64,000 nucleotides of DNA, taken from contig JBFWVM010000023.1 of the NCBI GenBank assembly GCA_050246735.1, forward strand, positions 20,344 through 84,343, written 5' to 3'. How positions within the stretch are numbered: position 1 is the first letter of the stretch; every line of letters starts with the position of its first letter. The stretch comes from Taklimakanibacter sp050246735. Its GTDB lineage: Bacteria > Pseudomonadota > Alphaproteobacteria > Rhizobiales > Aestuariivirgaceae. A model generated the notes under the pieces. That model was given only the letters and a program-made list of their open reading frames with translations, searched no databases and was not told the origin of the DNA. Both the position numbers and the translations under genes were made by a program. This document shows positions 14,630 through 24,012 of this stretch, piece after piece.

Positions 14630-17482
14630 ATGCGGAGTCTATTCTTATGGCTGGGCGCCATGTTTCTATGGCTGGCCACGCACGCGGCCCTTGCCCAGGA
14701 TCCCCAGAACGAGCCGCAACTGCGCGTCGAGGCCGGGATGCATACGGCGGTCGCGCGACATGTGGCCGTGAGCGGCGACGGCAAGCTCATGGTGAGCGCT
14801 TCCTACGACAAGACGATCAGGGTGTGGAGCCTTCCCGAGGGAAAGCTCGAGAAGGTCTTTCGCGTCCCCATCGGCGAGGGCTTCGAAGGCTCGATCTTCG
14901 CGATCGCGCTCAGCCCCGACGCCAGGACCATCGCCGTCGGCGGCTGGATGAAGCAAAAGTTCATCTATCTCATCGACGCGAGCTCCGGCGAGATCGTCCG
15001 CGCGCTCGGTCCCAATCCGGAAGTCACGATAAATCTCGCTTTCTCTCCCCTCGGCGGCAAGCTGGCGGCGGTCTTCGGCGGAAATTTCGGCATGCGGATG
15101 TATGACGCAGAGACAGGCGCCGTCCTTGCCGAGGACAAGGCCTATTCCGACGACACCAACGGCCTCGCCTTCAGCGAGAACGGGACATTCGCGACCGGCT
15201 CCTATGACGGGCTGCTGCGGCTCTACGCGCAGGACGGCAGCCTCCTCTCCCAGATCACGGCACCGAGCGGCAAGAAGGTCTTTTCCGTCGCCTTCGCCGC
15301 CGGCGGCGACAGGATCGCCATCGGCTACGGCGACATACCCAAGGTCGACGTCTTCTCGACCGGCGCCTATGAGTGGCTGCCGCAGCCGAACCTCGCCGGC
15401 ATGGACAATGGCGATCTCACCACCGTCGGCTGGTCGCGGGACGGCGGCATTCTCTATGCCGGCGGCACATTCCGCGACGACAAGGGCTATCAGGTCGTGC
15501 GCTGGCTCGATCAGGGATCGGGCGAACGGTCCTTCATCTACGCCGCGGACGACACCGTGCTCGACCTCCAGCCCTACGGCGCCACCGGCATCGTGGCGGT
15601 GGGCGCCCTCCCCCAGATCGCGGTCCTGGAGAACGACCGGACGGTCACCGAGCTGCTGACGCCCATCGCCCGCATGCGCCGCGGCGAGAAGGGCTCGATC
15701 ACCGTCAGCGAGGACGGCACGCAGGTGCGCTTCCTCCTCGACAATGCCGGCCGGCACCCGGTGCTGTTCGACATGACGGCGCTCGAGCTGAAGGACATGA
15801 CCGGCATCGCCGACGATCTTGCCGGACCCGACACGACAAGCCTCAAGCTCGACAAGTGGGACGGCCAGCGAGGCACCACGCTCGCCGGCAAGCCCCTGCC
15901 CGCCGATCCGCATGAGATGAGCTTCAGCGCGGCGGTCGCGCCGGACAGGAAGTCCGTGGCTCTGGGAACGGGATGGTATGTGCGCCGCTACGACGACACG
16001 GCGAAATCCCTGTGGCGCGCCGCGGTGCCGGGTGTCGCCTGGGGAGTCAATTTCGCCCAGGGCGGCAAGGTCGTCGTCGCGGCGGTGGGCGACGGGACGG
16101 TGCGCTGGTTCCGAGCCGAGGACGGCAAGGAGCTTCTCGCTCTCTTCGTCCATAACAAGGACAGGCGCTGGATCGTCTGGACGCCGAGCGGATATTACGC
16201 GGCATCGCCGGGCGGCGAGGACCTGATCGGCTGGAACATCAATCGCGGGGATGCCCTGTCCCCGGATTTCTTCCCCGCCTCGCGTCTGCGCAGCACCTAT
16301 TACCGGCCGGATATCGTGCAGCACGTTCTCAAGACGCTCGACCCCACCAAGGCGGTGACCGACGCCAATGCCGAGGCCGGGCGCGACGACGAGGACGGCA
16401 CGGCCAAGCCGACGCCGCTGTCGTTCCCGCCCGTCGTCGAGCTGGCCATGGACAGCAGCGAGATCAGGACCGCCACCTCGCCGGTGCAGGTTGCGTTCCG
16501 CGTGCGCTCGCCGAGCGGCGAGCCGCTCGAGGGCATCGACATCCTCATCGACGGCCGTCCGCTCGAAGGCCGCGCCGCCGTCGTCATTCCGGACGAGGAC
16601 GAGATAGCGACCCTCGACGTGCCGATCCCCGCCCAGAACGCCGAGATCGGCATCATCGCCAGGACCAGGACCGGCGCCAGCGAGGTCAAGGTCGTGAAGG
16701 TCCTGTGGGACGGCGCCTTCGCCGAACGGCTGAAGCCCAAGCTCTATGCGGTGGTCGTCGGGGTCAGCCACTATGACAGCCCAGATCTCAAGCTCAAATA
16801 CGCGGCCCAGGACGCCACGGACTTCGCCGCGGCGCTCAGGCGCCAGGAAGGCGGCATCTACGGCAAGGTCGACGTGCGGCTCATCACCGACGCCGACGCC
16901 ACCCGCGACGGCATCGTCGAGGCGCTGGAATGGCTCGAAGGCGAGGTGACGGCGCGCGACGTCGGCATGGTCTTCATGGCCGGTCACGGCGTCACCGACA
17001 ACAAGCAGAGATTCTACTACCTGCCGGTCGACGTCGACATGGACAGGCTGCGCTCGACGGCGGTCTCGCGCGACGATCTTCTCGCCACCATGAGCGGGCT
17101 GGCCGGCAAGGCGATGATGTTCATCGACGCCTGTCATTCGGCAAGCGGCCTCAGGGGCGAGCAGACGCGCGGCGCCGGCGCCGACATAACCCAGGTGGTG
17201 AACGAGCTGTCGAGCGCCGAGAACGGCGTCGTCATGTTCGCTTCATCGACCGGCCGTCAGCTCTCGATCGAAAGCGACGCCTGGAAGAACGGAGCGTTCA
17301 CCGAAGCCCTCATCGACGGCCTTTCGGGCGGCGCCGACTTCGTGAAGGACGGCAAGTTGACGATCTCCGAGCTCGATCTGTATCTGTCCGAGCGCGTGAA
17401 GCAGCTGACCGACAAGCGGCAGGCGCCGGTGATGCGCAAGCCCGACACCATTCCCGATTTTCCCATAGCTCTGGTAAGGTAG
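14630..17482 (+). CDS. Exported beta-propeller/caspase-family (C14) protease
   Basis: 950 residues. A signal peptide (residues 1-23, ending LATHAALAQ) precedes WD40-like blades to about residue 560 (VSGDGKLMVSASYDKTIRVW is a clear blade). A linker and Ig-like stretch (570-690) leads to a caspase fold from about 700 (LYAVVVGVSHYD). The catalytic dyad is His786 in MAGHGVTD and Cys835 in FIDACHSASG. Bacterial C14 proteases usually cut after Arg or Lys. It should act in the periplasm or outside. It leads a plus-strand run with a second caspase three bases downstream. Substrate unknown. Confidence 0.88.
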   Translation: MRSLFLWLGAMFLWLATHAALAQDPQNEPQLRVEAGMHTAVARHVAVSGDGKLMVSASYDKTIRVWSLPEGKLEKVFRVPIGEGFEGSIFAIALSPDARTIAVGGWMKQKFIYLIDASSGEIVRALGPNPEVTINLAFSPLGGKLAAVFGGNFGMRMYDAETGAVLAEDKAYSDDTNGLAFSENGTFATGSYDGLLRLYAQDGSLLSQITAPSGKKVFSVAFAAGGDRIAIGYGDIPKVDVFSTGAYEWLPQPNLAGMDNGDLTTVGWSRDGGILYAGGTFRDDKGYQVVRWLDQGSGERSFIYAADDTVLDLQPYGATGIVAVGALPQIAVLENDRTVTELLTPIARMRRGEKGSITVSEDGTQVRFLLDNAGRHPVLFDMTALELKDMTGIADDLAGPDTTSLKLDKWDGQRGTTLAGKPLPADPHEMSFSAAVAPDRKSVALGTGWYVRRYDDTAKSLWRAAVPGVAWGVNFAQGGKVVVAAVGDGTVRWFRAEDGKELLALFVHNKDRRWIVWTPSGYYAASPGGEDLIGWNINRGDALSPDFFPASRLRSTYYRPDIVQHVLKTLDPTKAVTDANAEAGRDDEDGTAKPTPLSFPPVVELAMDSSEIRTATSPVQVAFRVRSPSGEPLEGIDILIDGRPLEGRAAVVIPDEDEIATLDVPIPAQNAEIGIIARTRTGASEVKVVKVLWDGAFAERLKPKLYAVVVGVSHYDSPDLKLKYAAQDATDFAAALRRQEGGIYGKVDVRLITDADATRDGIVEALEWLEGEVTARDVGMVFMAGHGVTDNKQRFYYLPVDVDMDRLRSTAVSRDDLLATMSGLAGKAMMFIDACHSASGLRGEQTRGAGADITQVVNELSSAENGVVMFASSTGRQLSIESDAWKNGAFTEALIDGLSGGADFVKDGKLTISELDLYLSERVKQLTDKRQAPVMRKPDTIPDFPIALVR

Positions 17483-17485
17483 CTC

Positions 17486-19723
17486 ATGACGATGAAGAAG
17501 CTTCTGCTCGCCGGCACGGCAAGCGCCCTCCTCGCTCTCCCGGGCTTGCAGCTGCAGGCCGAAGCCCGGACCCGCATGCTGCTGGTGGGAGTTGCCGACT
17601 ACAACGAGGAATCGGGCATCCGCGACCTCCTGGGCCCGCGCAACGACGTCTCGATCATGTGGCGGCTGTTCAAGGCGCGCGGCGTCGATCCCAAGGACAT
17701 CACCGTGCTGAGCGACGGCGTGCCGGAGGGAGCCGACTATCCGGTCCTCGATGGCGCCGCCACCATCGGCAATATCCGGGCCGCATTCGACAGGATCGCG
17801 TCCGAGACGGGGCCGGAGGACGATTTCGTCTTCTACTATTCCGGCCACGGCACCCGCCAGCCCGACGACAATCCGGAAGAGGAGATCGAGCCGGAGGCCG
17901 ACGGATATGACCAGGTGCTCCTGCCCGCCGACGTCGGCCCCTATGATCCGGCCGGCGGCGGCATCAAGAACGCCCTCGTCGACGACGAGCTCGGCCGGAG
18001 GCTCGATCAGATCCGCGCCAAGGGCACCTTCGTCTGGGCGATCATCGATTCCTGCCATTCGGGCACGGTGACGCGCGGCGACAGCGTGACCCGCTCCATC
18101 GACCCGGCGTCGCTGGGCGTCCCGGAGAAAGGCGCGTCAGGCACCGCCAACGCGTCGCGCGGCGGCAACCGCAAGGGCGCGCTCGTCAGCAAGAACGAGA
18201 ACGACCTCGTGGGCTTCTACGCCGTCGACGCCTTCGACGAGGCCATCGAGCGTCCCTTCGCCGGCTACAACCTGCCCATGGTGGGCGACGGCAAGACCCA
18301 GCGCATGGGCGTCTTCACCAATGCCCTGCATCATGCCTTGTCCCAGGGCACGGCGCAGACCTTCGCCGACCTGGCGCGCGAGATTTCTGCCGACCTGACG
18401 ACCGACCGCTCGGGCGGCCGCGTGCCCCAGCCGGTCTTCGACGGCGTCCTCGACCGCCCGGTGCCCGGCGCCGCCAGCAAGGGGCCGCGGCTCATCACCT
18501 CGCTTGCGGCCGACGGCTCGATCGCCATTCCGCGCGGCGTGCTGCACGGTTTCGAGCTGGGCTCGCGGGTGGCGCTCTATGCGCCGGGCAAGAGCGATGC
18601 GCCGATCGGCAAGGCCGAGATCACCGCCGCCGAAGCCGCGTCGAGCCAGGCCGGGAACGTCGTCTGGGAGCCGGGCGCCGCCAAGATCACCAACGGTCCC
18701 ATCGCGGTCAGGCTTACCGAGCAGGCGGTGAGCTTCCGCTTCGCCGTGTCGCCTCCGCCCGCTGAGGATCTCGCCGATGCCGCCCAGTCCGGGACCGTGT
18801 CGAAGGCCGTCGACATGGCCTTCGGCAAGGATTCGGGCTCCTCCGACATCGGCATCACGCTGGGCGAGCCCGCCAATCCCGACGGGGACGTGCTGCTCAG
18901 GGTGCAGAACGGCCGCCTCTGGATCATGCGGCCCGACCGTCCACTCGACATGACGGCCGGCAGTTTCGGCGAGACCCCGAGCTTTGCCATCGATGGCGAC
19001 CCCCAGGTGCTCGCCGAGAAGGTCAAGCAGGCGGTCTGGTCGCTGTCGCGCGCCGAGAAGCTGGTGCGCTTCGCGTCCTCGCTCGGATCGCCTGCCGACG
19101 AAAATGCCGACCGGCCCGAGATCAGCGCCACCATCCAGCGCAAGGGCGCCGATCCCTCGACCGCCTGCGCCAGGCCCGACAAGACCGCTCCGGAAAAGCC
19201 GCTCGCGGCCTTCGCCCCGCAAGGGGTCGGCAATTGCGATACCGTTCGCTTCAAGGTCGCCAACGAGACCGATCAGACCTATTATATCGCCGCCTTCTAT
19301 GTCGATGCGCTGGGCGGGGTCTTCCCCCTGTCGAACCAGGACAGGGCGCGCGGCTGTGTCCGCACCCTCTATTCGGGATCAGGCGACCTCACCTACACCA
19401 TCCAGATCAATACCTGGGACGCGCGAGGCAGGAAGCCGGCCGCGGTCGGCACCGAGAACGCGGTGATCATCGCCATCCCGCAGGATGCGACCAAGATCGC
19501 GCCCAGCATGTGCTCGCTGATCCAGCCGACCCTGGCGGCGATGCAGCAGACGCGCGGCGTGGAGGAAAAGTCGGCCACCCGCGGCTCGGCCCAGGGCAGG
19601 TCGTTGAAGACCCTGCTCGGCGGCATCACCGGATCCGCCACCCGCGCCGCCTCCATCCAGGAAGACGAGGAAGGCGGCCCCGCCATGAGCTCGGCCCTGT
19701 TCACCTTCGACGTGCGGCCCTAG
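17486..19723 (+). CDS. Exported caspase-family (C14) protease with long C-terminal region
   Basis: 745 residues. A signal peptide (1-27, ALLALPGLQLQAEA) leads directly into the caspase domain (MLLVGVADYNEESGIRDLLG). The dyad is His121 in YYSGHGTR and Cys190 in IIDSCHSG. An acidic stretch EEEIEPEADGYDQ follows the His, as in metacaspase-like proteins. Residues 310-745 are not recognised by me; the part around 600-690 (DTVRFKVANETDQTYYIAAFYVD) looks like a beta-sandwich typical of DUF4384-like tails. The domain arrangement is the reverse of its neighbour's, where the caspase is C-terminal. Coexpression is likely. Confidence 0.87.
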   Translation: MTMKKLLLAGTASALLALPGLQLQAEARTRMLLVGVADYNEESGIRDLLGPRNDVSIMWRLFKARGVDPKDITVLSDGVPEGADYPVLDGAATIGNIRAAFDRIASETGPEDDFVFYYSGHGTRQPDDNPEEEIEPEADGYDQVLLPADVGPYDPAGGGIKNALVDDELGRRLDQIRAKGTFVWAIIDSCHSGTVTRGDSVTRSIDPASLGVPEKGASGTANASRGGNRKGALVSKNENDLVGFYAVDAFDEAIERPFAGYNLPMVGDGKTQRMGVFTNALHHALSQGTAQTFADLAREISADLTTDRSGGRVPQPVFDGVLDRPVPGAASKGPRLITSLAADGSIAIPRGVLHGFELGSRVALYAPGKSDAPIGKAEITAAEAASSQAGNVVWEPGAAKITNGPIAVRLTEQAVSFRFAVSPPPAEDLADAAQSGTVSKAVDMAFGKDSGSSDIGITLGEPANPDGDVLLRVQNGRLWIMRPDRPLDMTAGSFGETPSFAIDGDPQVLAEKVKQAVWSLSRAEKLVRFASSLGSPADENADRPEISATIQRKGADPSTACARPDKTAPEKPLAAFAPQGVGNCDTVRFKVANETDQTYYIAAFYVDALGGVFPLSNQDRARGCVRTLYSGSGDLTYTIQINTWDARGRKPAAVGTENAVIIAIPQDATKIAPSMCSLIQPTLAAMQQTRGVEEKSATRGSAQGRSLKTLLGGITGSATRAASIQEDEEGGPAMSSALFTFDVRP

Positions 19724-19743
19724 CCGTCGCGGGGAGCGCATCC

Positions 19744-20649
19744 GTGACAGAGAGGATCCTGCGCCAGATCAAGACCCGCTACAAGACGTGGGATCGCGGC
19801 AAGGGCAAGACGGGCGACTTGTTCATCGACCTCATGTCCGACGACGCGACCTTCAGCTCGATCGGCGGGGGCGGCGATGCGATGCAGTTCACCCGCACCC
19901 ACCGGACCAGGGAGAAGATCCGCGCATATTTCGAAGGCCTGGCGCTCGACTGGCAGATGATCTTCTACAATGTCCGCATGTTCCTGGTGTCCGGCCACAC
20001 CATCGCCGTGATATGCGAATGCGCCTGGAAGAACAGGCATACCGGCAAGACCGTCCATTCGCCGAAGCTCGACGTCATCCGGGTGAAGGACGGCAGGATG
20101 CATGATTTCTTCGAGTATTTCGACACGCATCAGGCCTATGCGGCCTGCCTGCCGGGCGGCGAAGCCGATGCGCGGCGCCCGAAGCCGCTCTACAGATGGG
20201 GCGCCGCGCGCACCGTGGCCGGAGCGACCGCTGCGACGGCCGCCAATGTGAAGATGCTCAGGAAGCTCTATGCGCGCTGGCATGCGACCAGGGGCAGCAG
20301 CGGCAGCGCCCGCGCCTTCGTCAACATCCTCGCCGCCAACGTCATCTGGGGCTCGCTCGGCGCCGGCACCCGCCCGATCGCCTTCACGCAGACGCGGATG
20401 ACCCGCGACGAAGTCGGCCTGTATTTTCGCGAACTGGCCTCGGCCTATGACATGAACTTCTACGATGTCGGCGAATACATCGCCGCCGGGCCGTTCGTGC
20501 TGGTCCTCGCGCAAGTGTCCTTCACCAGCAGGAAGACGGGCCGGATCTTCGTCTCGCCGAAAGCCGATCTCTGGCGCTTCGCTCGCGGCAAAGCCACCGA
20601 ATTCTATGAATATTACGACACGGCGAAGGCGATAGCGGCCGCGGGGTGA
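19744..20649 (+). CDS. Tandem NTF2-like (SnoaL-fold) protein
   Basis: 301 residues made of two related NTF2-like halves of about 145 residues: FYNVRMFLVSGHTIAVICEC ... FFEYFDTHQAYAA and FYDVGEYIAAGPFVLVLAQV ... FYEYYDTAKAIAA. The fold binds small ligands or mediates dimerisation; no catalytic set was identified. No signal peptide is seen, so unlike its neighbours it is cytoplasmic. GTG 19744 follows GGGGAG at 8 bp and lies 20 bp after the caspase stop, so it is probably in the same operon. Role in the module unknown. Confidence 0.75.
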   Translation: MTERILRQIKTRYKTWDRGKGKTGDLFIDLMSDDATFSSIGGGGDAMQFTRTHRTREKIRAYFEGLALDWQMIFYNVRMFLVSGHTIAVICECAWKNRHTGKTVHSPKLDVIRVKDGRMHDFFEYFDTHQAYAACLPGGEADARRPKPLYRWGAARTVAGATAATAANVKMLRKLYARWHATRGSSGSARAFVNILAANVIWGSLGAGTRPIAFTQTRMTRDEVGLYFRELASAYDMNFYDVGEYIAAGPFVLVLAQVSFTSRKTGRIFVSPKADLWRFARGKATEFYEYYDTAKAIAAAG

Positions 20650-20683
20650 CCGCGCGGCCGATGCGGTGTGAAGGCGCCGGTTC

Positions 20684-21535
20684 CTATTTCGGCAGCCAGC
20701 CTCTTTCGAGCGCCGCGACGAGCCCGGCGGTCACCTCGTCCTGCGGCAGCGCCCGCAGCCGGCGGACCGCTTCGAAGCGCCAGGCGCCGTTCTGCTGCGC
20801 CGCCAGCCAGACCGCTTCCAGCGCGCCGCTGCCGTCGCGCGCCCTGACCTCCTGTGGCGCCTTCGGGACGGCCTTGCGCAGATCGAAAGCGACGCGCAAT
20901 CGCCGCTTCAGCGCATCCGTCACGACGACCGCGAATGTGGCGCCGCCGATCCGGGCCAGCGGGACGTCGATCTCGCGGACGGCCAGGGAAACCGGCTTGC
21001 CGCCCCCTATCCCATCGATCACGACCGAGAACGGCCCCTCGCCGCCCGCCCATCTCACCAGCAGCGGCCTCGAATCCTTGCCGATGTGATTGCGTCCGCG
21101 CGCCGCCAGCGGCGCGGTCATCTCATCGCCGCCCTTGGCCACGAGCACGGAAAGCGAATCGTCCTCGCCATGGCCGAACAGGATGTCGGCGATCTGCTCG
21201 AGGATATCGAAGCCGCCATCGCCGCTCGGCATCTCGCCGGCGATCTCCTTGCGCATGAGCTTGCCGGAGACCACGATAGTGCCCTCCTGCGCGAGGCTGA
21301 GCGTGATCCGGCTGGCTTCGTCGCGGATGAAGACGGAATCGTCGTCGTAAAGCGGCATCAGGAGCTTGGGCGCCAGTTCCTGGCCGTCCCGCACGACCAC
21401 CGTCCCCTTCGCGGCATCCGCTCCTTTCAGCTCGTAGGCCATGATATAGCCGGCCGGGCGCGCGCCTTCGGCCTCAGCCCCGGATGCCGCGAGGCCGATC
21501 GCCAGAAGCAGGACCGCGCAGAATCGTTTCAGCAA
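20684..21535 (-). CDS. Exported FecR-like protein
   Basis: 283 residues. A signal peptide (LKRFCAVLLLAIGLAASGAEA) precedes a stretch resembling FecR domains (GTVVVRDGQELAP ... DDSVFIRDEASRITLSL). The C-terminal half is an unrecognised beta-rich region. The start is a TTG at 21535 with a perfect AGGAGG seven bases upstream; there is no good ATG. It follows the CHASE2 gene by 11 bp on the minus strand, a pairing seen in other proteobacteria where FecR-like and CHASE2 proteins adjoin. Probable periplasmic partner of the CHASE2 protein. Confidence 0.68.
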   Translation of the reverse strand: MLKRFCAVLLLAIGLAASGAEAEGARPAGYIMAYELKGADAAKGTVVVRDGQELAPKLLMPLYDDDSVFIRDEASRITLSLAQEGTIVVSGKLMRKEIAGEMPSGDGGFDILEQIADILFGHGEDDSLSVLVAKGGDEMTAPLAARGRNHIGKDSRPLLVRWAGGEGPFSVVIDGIGGGKPVSLAVREIDVPLARIGGATFAVVVTDALKRRLRVAFDLRKAVPKAPQEVRARDGSGALEAVWLAAQQNGAWRFEAVRRLRALPQDEVTAGLVAALERGWLPK

Positions 21536-21546
21536 TCTCGGGCCTC

Positions 21547-22920
21547 CTAATGCTGCTTGAGCATGGCGCGCCAGCCTTTGCCATGGCTCCAGTCGTAGAC
21601 GACGCCCGCCAGCGAATCGACGAACTTGTGCAGGACGAACAGCGTGACCGTCACCGCGACGATGCGGATCGCGACGTCGAAGCCGAAGAACCGCGACAGG
21701 ACCAGGGCCGCCGCGACGATGAGCGGGCCGGCGACCAGGATGGCAGGCGCCATCTGCAGCCTGTAGGAGATGAAGGCGAGCACCGAGAAAATGCCGAGGA
21801 TGATCAAGACCTCCACTCCCGGCGAGGCTTCCGGCATGTCGGCCATGGCGGCAGCCGCGGCGAGGGTGTTGGCGAGGATCACCGCTCCCGGCTGCGAGCC
21901 GAGCGGCGTCGCGTAGACATCGCGGGAATTGGCATGCGTGACGCCGATGACGACGATGCGGTCTTGAAACGCCTGCGGATGAATTTCGCCCGCCGGCGCG
22001 GCAGTGCCGGCAGTGAAGCTCACCAGCGTCCACGCCGGTATCTGCTTGAACAGCGCGACGGGGACGCCGTCACGGACGACGGTCCTGACGGTCGTCTCCC
22101 CGGCCCCGGCCTTGAACATGTACTGGATGGCGACGTCGGGCGTCGCCCGGCGCGGCCAGCCGACGGGCGCGACATCCAGCCTTTTGCAGCGGCGGTCCAC
22201 CTGGCGTGCGAGAAATGTCCTGAGATCGTCGGACCGGTCGCGTTCGGCGTCGAACCGGGCGGCGACGACGAGCGCCGGCGAGGGATAGCTCACGCCCTCG
22301 GCGCCGGCGCAGACGGTTTGCCAGAGTCTGAGCCGGCGTACGATCCGGTCATCCGACAGCGGCGTCAGGACGCTTACCCAGATCGCCTTGCCCGTGGCGG
22401 AAAAGACGGCGTCATAAGGCGTCGTATTGACCAGGGCGGCTCCTCCGATCTCCTTGTCGTTCGCCGCTCCGGCGCGAAAGCTGCGGACGAACATGAGCGG
22501 CAAGGCGCCTGCCCGATGGTTCGAGACGGCTTCCATCAAGGACGGATCGGGCGCCGCGGCCGGACTGTCGGAAGCAAGATCGATGTCCACGACGATGGCC
22601 GCGGCGCCGCCCTTGCCGGCGGCCTCGATGAGCTTCGCCAGCGCCGCATGCGGCGTGATCGCCGGCGCGCCCCAGCGTGCCATGGTCTCGTCGTCGACCT
22701 TGATCAGCGTGACCGGGAACGAATGGTCGGCGGCGCCGGACAACGCCGCCGAAAGCTCGATGATCCGGTCGGTCTCGGTGAAGCTCTTATAGGCCAAGGT
22801 CAGACCCTTGCCGCCGCCGAGGAGCGTCAGGAGCGCGACCGACGCCGCTGTGAGGATGGCCCACGCCGAGCGCGGCCAGCCTGCAAGGCTCCATGGCTTC
22901 GTCCCGTGGCGAGAGGCCAT
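21547..22920 (-). CDS. CHASE2-domain membrane protein without an output domain
   Basis: 457 residues. One membrane helix (about 17-37) is followed by a periplasmic CHASE2 sensor domain (VTLIKVDDETMARWG, VVDIDLASDS, FQDRIVVIGVTHANSRD), then three membrane helices from about 365 (VEVLIILGIFSVLAFISY ...). CHASE2 normally feeds a cyclase, kinase or phosphatase; here the chain stops about 30 residues after the last helix (WSHGKGWRAMLKQH). It therefore must signal through another protein, or be structural. It lies between the metzincin (72 bp gap) and FecR-like genes. Confidence 0.85.
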   Translation of the reverse strand: MASRHGTKPWSLAGWPRSAWAILTAASVALLTLLGGGKGLTLAYKSFTETDRIIELSAALSGAADHSFPVTLIKVDDETMARWGAPAITPHAALAKLIEAAGKGGAAAIVVDIDLASDSPAAAPDPSLMEAVSNHRAGALPLMFVRSFRAGAANDKEIGGAALVNTTPYDAVFSATGKAIWVSVLTPLSDDRIVRRLRLWQTVCAGAEGVSYPSPALVVAARFDAERDRSDDLRTFLARQVDRRCKRLDVAPVGWPRRATPDVAIQYMFKAGAGETTVRTVVRDGVPVALFKQIPAWTLVSFTAGTAAPAGEIHPQAFQDRIVVIGVTHANSRDVYATPLGSQPGAVILANTLAAAAAMADMPEASPGVEVLIILGIFSVLAFISYRLQMAPAILVAGPLIVAAALVLSRFFGFDVAIRIVAVTVTLFVLHKFVDSLAGVVYDWSHGKGWRAMLKQH

Positions 22921-22992
22921 TCTTGGGCATTCGTCCCTGTGGTCGACGGGCCGGCGCAGGAATCGCCGGCCCGCTCGATCGTTTACCGGCGA

Positions 22993-24012
22993 TCAATCCT
23001 CTTCCGCCGGCGCATCCTTGGTGCCGTCGCGGCCGAAGAACGCCTTGACGGCATCGAACATGACGCCCTTGGTGCCGTCCTTGTCCTTCTTCCAGATCGC
23101 CTCGAACTTCTCCTTGTTCTTCTGGAAAGCCTCGAGACGGGCGCTCGGATTGGCGGGATACATGGCGGCAACCAGCGCGCGGTCGCCCGATGAGATCTGC
23201 GAGTTGGGCTGCGCCACGAAGCACTTGCTCTTGGCGCCTCTCTTGTAGAAGTCGGCCGGGAACTGGTAGAGCATCACCGAGTTCTTGTCGAATTTCGTCA
23301 GCTGCAGGTCTTCGCCCGCCGCCTGGCGCAGGTTCCAGTCGATGGTCTCCTTCGTCCAGTTGTTCGGCGGCCCTTCCAGATACTGGTAGATCTGCTGCCA
23401 GTTATACTCGTTGTCGCAGCCGCCCTTCGGATTCTGATGCTCGTGCTCGATGCCGAGGGCATGGCCAAATTCGTGCCGGATGGTGCCGATCTCATAGTCG
23501 GAAAGCTGGTCGGGCGTCACGTTCATGAAGCCGCCGAGATTGAGCGACGCCTCGTCCTGCTTGGCGAAGACCACGCTGTTCTGGCCCACTTGCGACCAAT
23601 AGCCTTCCTGGCTGAAGGAGACGCGGATCTGCATTTCCCTGCCGTTCCCGGGCTGGCAGGTGCGCCGCTTGCCGGACTTGCCGAAATCGAGCTTGACCGA
23701 ATTGTTGTCGGCCATCCACTCCTTGGCGACGTTGGCGACCACCTCGCGCAAGGCCTGGCTGCCTTCGAAGAAGCACACCCTGAGCTTGGGATAGTTGGGC
23801 CCCCAGAGCGAGCTGTTGCGATAGATGCCCTTGGCCTGGTCGGAGTCGTCGAGCTTGTCGAGCGCCTTCTGATACTCCTTGATGCGCTTCACATACTTCA
23901 CCGGAAGCTTGTCGCGCGCCAGAAGCAGGTTCTCGCCCGCCATGGCTCCGCCGGCCGCCGCCATGGCAATGACCGAAGCCAGCACCCATTTTGAAACGCT
24001 AAACGCCGTCAT
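22993..24012 (-). CDS. Exported metzincin-type zinc protease
   Basis: 339 residues. A signal peptide (1-25) precedes a zinc-protease domain with the full metzincin motif HEFGHALGIEH (180-190) and a Met-turn SVMLYQFP (245-252), closest in style to astacin/M12 or related M10 enzymes. The last 40 residues are Lys-rich. ATG 24012 follows AAGGAG. It leads the minus-strand run with CHASE2 and FecR-like genes, converging on the caspase genes. It should be periplasmic or secreted. Substrate and activation unknown; there is no obvious long propeptide. Confidence 0.85.
   Translation of the reverse strand: MTAFSVSKWVLASVIAMAAAGGAMAGENLLLARDKLPVKYVKRIKEYQKALDKLDDSDQAKGIYRNSSLWGPNYPKLRVCFFEGSQALREVVANVAKEWMADNNSVKLDFGKSGKRRTCQPGNGREMQIRVSFSQEGYWSQVGQNSVVFAKQDEASLNLGGFMNVTPDQLSDYEIGTIRHEFGHALGIEHEHQNPKGGCDNEYNWQQIYQYLEGPPNNWTKETIDWNLRQAAGEDLQLTKFDKNSVMLYQFPADFYKRGAKSKCFVAQPNSQISSGDRALVAAMYPANPSARLEAFQKNKEKFEAIWKKDKDGTKGVMFDAVKAFFGRDGTKDAPAEED

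Noticed and set aside
14456..14630. The palindrome TGCCC-AAA-GGGCA as proof that the MocR protein controls the caspase genes
   Set aside because: A single short palindrome is suggestive only, so it is reported as a candidate site rather than a finding.
14666..17137. An 823-residue open frame antisense to the first caspase gene
   Set aside because: It mirrors codon bias of the high-GC sense gene, shows no domain and has no ribosome-binding site.
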